Source of the DNA: Melioribacter roseus
GTDB taxonomy: Bacteria > Bacteroidota > Ignavibacteria > Ignavibacteriales > Melioribacteraceae
Direction of reading: 5' to 3'
Assembly (NCBI GenBank): GCA_020724325.1
Contig: DYHC01000002.1
Coordinates: 1-17,647, forward strand
DNA: 17,647 nucleotides
Shown here in pieces: positions 14,142-17,647 of the stretch. A model generated the notes under the pieces. That model saw nothing but the letters and a program-made list of their open reading frames with translations, made no database searches and had not been told where the DNA came from. Position numbers and translations under genes: made by a program. Every line of letters begins with the position of its first letter. Positions within the stretch are counted from its first letter, which is position 1.

Positions 14142-17100
14142 ATGACGTCTACACTAGATACAACCTTCGACTTTTCTAAATCCGATTTTCTCTACCGCAG
14201 CATTTTAGAAACGGCACCTATTGGAATACTAATATTCAATAATGAATTCCTTGTTAAATATGTTAATAATAACTTTTTCCATTTCAGCGGTGTAATTAAT
14301 GGTAAACCATCCGATATTTTGGGAAGAAGCATTTACGAATACAGACTTTTCGAGGGCGTCGATTTAAGAAAAGATCTTAACGAGTTAAGAGAAGGAAGTG
14401 TTTTCGAAAAAGTACTTGATACGGCAAGAACTATTGCCGGAATTAAAATATCTATCATAGTTAAATGTGTCCCGATTTTATCCGAAGGAAAATTTAACGG
14501 CGGAATTATTATTGTTGAAGATGTAAAAATAAGTCCTTCTAAAGAAGAATTAGCATTTATACATTCGCAAAATTTTCAGAACTTTTTACTTCTTGTGAGC
14601 GATTGTTATTTCTTTGTAGATAAAGAGGGAACAATAAAATTAAGCTCTACTAAAGGATATGATGATTTTTCATTTCTATTTGAGCCGGAAATTCTAAAAG
14701 GAATAAACCGCCCGCAAAAACTCTCGGGCATTTTATTTAAGAAACTTCTTGAAACGGTTGTTTCATCAAATAAAACTGTATGGACAGAATTACCTTATAT
14801 TAAAAATAATACCGAGCGTAAAGCTAACCTTACCTTAATACCGCTGACAGAAGAGAGTCCGGAAGCAGAATTTATAATTGTTCTTGTAAAAGATGTTTCA
14901 AAGGAAAGAGACTTAGTTACTATAAATGACCAGGAAATTAAAGAGCTTAGAAAATATCAGCAGATTACTGCAAAAGTTCTTGACGGTGTAATCGGCTTTG
15001 ATAATGATGGAAGAATATTTTTCTGGAATGAATCCTCAGTAAAATTATTCGGCTTAACAAGAAGCGAGGTTTATGGCAAATTTATTGGAAAGATTTTTCA
15101 GCAAATTGATAAGCCGTTTCTTGAAAATATGCTTGATGAATTAAAGAAAAACAGATTATGGGAAGGTGAATTAAAAATTGGTGATGATGATAACATCGCC
15201 GAATTTTTTAAGGTTAAGATTGCGGCTATTGAAGATGATTCGGAAGAAAATTATTTCATGCTTTGTTCTAATGTAACACAAAAGGTTAAGGCAGAAAAAG
15301 AGTTAAGACATTCTGAAGAGAAATTTAGAAATATTGTAATTAACTCCCACGAATATATTTGTATTCTCGACTTAAACGGGAAAATTACCTATGCTAATCC
15401 TAATTTTTTGGAATCATTTGAATATACAATAGAAGAGCTAAGCGGTATTAATTTTGGCGACCTGGTTGAAACATCATATCCGAACCAAAATCAGTTTGAT
15501 ATTCAAGAGCTGATCTCTTACAGATCCCAGTCTATAGAATTGCCGATGATAAACAAAAAGAACCAGCGGATTTACGTCCTTGCAAGTTTTTCGGCGGCTT
15601 ACGACTCTAACAATACAATTCAATACTACAGCGTAATTCTAACAGATATTACTCTTAAAAAAGAATCTGAGAAAGATTTACTTTTAATAAGGTCTGTTTT
15701 CGAAGCATCGCACGATGGTATAGCGTTGATAAGCAGCAGAAAGTTTGTACTTGTTAATGATTCGTTTGTTCAAATGTTCGGCTTCAGAAGCGCTAGTGAA
15801 ATTATTGGTCAAGACCCGCTCGATTTTGTTGACAAAGATGATATTCAGAAAGTAAACAAGTATATAATCAGCGCTGAAGAGAGCAGAGACTATCCGGCGC
15901 GGTTTGGCTTTAAAGGAAAGAAAAAGAATGCTTCTATAATTGAATTGGAAAATTCTGTCTCTTTTTATGAAACCAATGAAGAAAAGTTTATTGTATGGGT
16001 CTTAAGAGATATTTCGGACGAGAAGAAATCTCAGGAAGCGCTTCAAATTTCTGAAGAAAGATATAGGAGTATTTCAGAAAATATTAAAGAGAGTTTTTAT
16101 ACAGAAGAATTTGTTGAAGGTAAATTACAAACCGTATTTTATACACCGGCAATCAAACAAATTACGGGATACAGTGCAGAAGAATTCTTAGGCGGAGAAG
16201 AAAAGTGGCAGAGAATTATTTATCCCGATGATGTTGAAAATACGACAAACAAAATACGCAATTTATACAACGATAGTTCGCGCAATTTCGAGGTGTTCGA
16301 GTATAGAATTATTGATGCGCTGGGAAATATTATCTGGATCGAAAATAAAGTAACAGTTAAAAGGAATTCAAAAGGAGAAATACAAAAAGTGTTTGGAGTT
16401 GTAATAGATAATACAATTTCCAAACGTGCTGAGGAAGAGCTTAAAAAATCTGCTTTGGAATTGAAAGAACTAAATGAAGCCAAAGACAGATTCATTTCTA
16501 TAATTTCGCACGATTTAAGAACTCCCTTCAGCTCAATACTTGGTTTTACAGATTTTCTTTTATCAAACAATCCGGATCTTACAAACGAAAAACGCGAGCA
16601 GTACGTTCGGCTTATTCAAGAATCGGCTAAAAGTATGCTTGGACTTGTAAATTCACTTTTGGATTATACGCGGCTACAAACCGGTAAGATCAAATTTGAG
16701 CCGGTAAGAATTAATGCTAAGGCAGTAGTTGAAAGGTCGTTACAAATATTATCCGGCGCGGCATTACAGAAAAAAATTGAATTGACTTCCGGTCTTAACA
16801 AGGACTTTTACATTCATGCAGACGAAGGGTTGTTTCTTCAAGTAATCAACAACCTGATTTCGAATGCAATTAAATTCACTAATCCAGAAGGAAAAATTAA
16901 CGTAGTTGCATCAGTTGATATCGAAAAACGTCACGTTCAATTCACTGTTGAAGACAACGGTGTTGGTATGAAGAAAGAAGATATTTCAAAGTTGTTTAAG
17001 GTCGATGCAAAATTTACTACTCCAGGTACTGCCGGTGAAAAAGGAACTGGATTAGGACTCTCTTTGGTAGCAGATATTGTAAGAAAACATGGCGGCAATA

Positions 17101-17543
17101 TCTGGGTTGAAAGCGAAGAGGGAAAGGGTTCCCGGTTCTATTTTACTATACCAATTGCTTCTACAAATATTTTGCTGGTTGATGATATAAAAACAGACCG
17201 TCTACTGTATTCGAAGCTTATTAAGAACCTAATACCGCAATACAATATAATTGAAGCCGAGAACGGAAAAGCAGCTCTTGAATTAATAAAACAAAGTTCG
17301 CCGGTACTTGTAATTACAGATCATAAAATGCCTGTAATGACTGGCAGCGAACTCGTTAAACAACTAAACATTACAGACCTTAGATACAAACCACCGGTTA
17401 TAATTCTATCGAGCGATGTTAATGAAACTATTAAGAGCGAGTACAGAGAGCTTGGTGTAGAATATATATTCCAAAAGCCGGTTAATCTTAGCGAATTTAA
17501 AAATGCAATTCAAATGGCGTTAAGAAAAGCGGTATTCAGTTAG
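14142..17543 (+). CDS. Multi-PAS hybrid sensor histidine kinase with C-terminal receiver domain
   Basis: This 1133-residue cytoplasmic sensor kinase has no signal peptide or membrane segment. About six PAS-type units can be traced: around 18-130, 140-260 (degenerate), 270-385, 390-510, 515-635 and 640-765. The histidine phosphoacceptor region follows (FISIISHDLRTPFSSILGF, His790). The ATPase domain comes next, with N-box NLISNAIKFTN, DNGVGM and GTGLGLSLV. The receiver domain (about 1010-1130) has Asp1014/Asp1015, phosphoacceptor Asp1060 in ITDHKMP, Ser1090 and Lys1112. All catalytic residues are present, so it should autophosphorylate and pass phosphate to its own receiver. No output regulator or phosphotransfer gene is adjacent, making it an orphan. 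No cofactor-binding residues could be assigned to the PAS units, so the signal is unknown. Confidence 0.95.
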   Translation: MTSTLDTTFDFSKSDFLYRSILETAPIGILIFNNEFLVKYVNNNFFHFSGVINGKPSDILGRSIYEYRLFEGVDLRKDLNELREGSVFEKVLDTARTIAGIKISIIVKCVPILSEGKFNGGIIIVEDVKISPSKEELAFIHSQNFQNFLLLVSDCYFFVDKEGTIKLSSTKGYDDFSFLFEPEILKGINRPQKLSGILFKKLLETVVSSNKTVWTELPYIKNNTERKANLTLIPLTEESPEAEFIIVLVKDVSKERDLVTINDQEIKELRKYQQITAKVLDGVIGFDNDGRIFFWNESSVKLFGLTRSEVYGKFIGKIFQQIDKPFLENMLDELKKNRLWEGELKIGDDDNIAEFFKVKIAAIEDDSEENYFMLCSNVTQKVKAEKELRHSEEKFRNIVINSHEYICILDLNGKITYANPNFLESFEYTIEELSGINFGDLVETSYPNQNQFDIQELISYRSQSIELPMINKKNQRIYVLASFSAAYDSNNTIQYYSVILTDITLKKESEKDLLLIRSVFEASHDGIALISSRKFVLVNDSFVQMFGFRSASEIIGQDPLDFVDKDDIQKVNKYIISAEESRDYPARFGFKGKKKNASIIELENSVSFYETNEEKFIVWVLRDISDEKKSQEALQISEERYRSISENIKESFYTEEFVEGKLQTVFYTPAIKQITGYSAEEFLGGEEKWQRIIYPDDVENTTNKIRNLYNDSSRNFEVFEYRIIDALGNIIWIENKVTVKRNSKGEIQKVFGVVIDNTISKRAEEELKKSALELKELNEAKDRFISIISHDLRTPFSSILGFTDFLLSNNPDLTNEKREQYVRLIQESAKSMLGLVNSLLDYTRLQTGKIKFEPVRINAKAVVERSLQILSGAALQKKIELTSGLNKDFYIHADEGLFLQVINNLISNAIKFTNPEGKINVVASVDIEKRHVQFTVEDNGVGMKKEDISKLFKVDAKFTTPGTAGEKGTGLGLSLVADIVRKHGGNIWVESEEGKGSRFYFTIPIASTNILLVDDIKTDRLLYSKLIKNLIPQYNIIEAENGKAALELIKQSSPVLVITDHKMPVMTGSELVKQLNITDLRYKPPVIILSSDVNETIKSEYRELGVEYIFQKPVNLSEFKNAIQMALRKAVFS

Positions 17544-17549
17544 TAGATT

Positions 17550-17647
17550 TTATTTCTTCTTTTTTAGTACCGCGCCCGTTGTCGGTTCAATTTTAAGAAT
17601 ATTCTCTACTTCCATTAATGATTTAGTTCCCGCAAAGTTTTTATCAA
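17550..17647 (-). CDS. 3' end of an unidentified minus-strand gene
   Basis: Reading the minus strand from the window edge gives an open frame of 31 codons ending in TAA at 17552-17550. It reads DKNFAGTKSLMEVEN, then ILKIEPTTGAVLKKKK-style lysine-rich C-terminus. The gene is cut by the window edge, and the tail is too short to name a family. It converges on the kinase gene with only six bases between the stops. Other frames on this strand are closed by early stops, which favours this frame. Confidence 0.5.
   Translation of the reverse strand, partial: DKNFAGTKSLMEVENILKIEPTTGAVLKKKK

Noticed and set aside
1..17647. CRISPR array or phage/defence island
   Set aside because: No regularly spaced short repeats and no cas, phage structural or restriction genes were seen. 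The MNT/HEPN pair is the only defence-like element.

Overview
The window is an AT-rich chromosomal stretch from a Gram-negative bacterium. Two lipopolysaccharide-core genes (a family 9 glycosyltransferase and a Kdo transferase) require an outer membrane. The protein styles, a large soluble multi-PAS hybrid kinase and weak Shine-Dalgarno use point to the Ignavibacteria/Bacteroidota-Chlorobi group; this placement is inference from style, not from a marker-gene search.

Layout from left to right. Minus strand: the 5' part of panB (ketopantoate hydroxymethyltransferase), cut by the window edge, with a Rossmann/DUF2520 protein immediately upstream that is a candidate ketopantoate reductase. After a 450-base divergent gap, the plus strand carries leuS, then a two-gene MNT/HEPN (nucleotidyltransferase antitoxin and HEPN toxin) module, then serS. 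These are followed by a tightly packed heterodimeric ABC exporter pair and a class I fructose-1,6-bisphosphatase gene. A small minus-strand gene of unknown function comes next, then a glycosyltransferase-waaA pair on plus. A 1133-residue PAS hybrid histidine kinase follows, and the 3' end of an unidentified minus-strand gene closes the window.

The most notable structure lies between leuS and serS. A segment covering the last 40 codons of leuS, the intergenic palindrome and the first codons of serS occurs twice (3836-4089 and 5003-5256), exactly 1167 bases apart, with no gaps and about 13 mismatches. The MNT/HEPN module sits between the copies. A third short copy of the serS start region (4981-5005) lies at the right edge of the module. 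leuS and serS were therefore probably once adjacent, and the module arrived with a duplication of the junction, leaving both essential synthetase genes intact. No transposase or integrase is visible.

Three intergenic regions hold long imperfect palindromes of the dispersed, MITE-like or REP-like kind (3968-4056 with its duplicate at 5135-5223, 11166-11252, and 13934-14053). No CRISPR array, rRNA or tRNA was seen.
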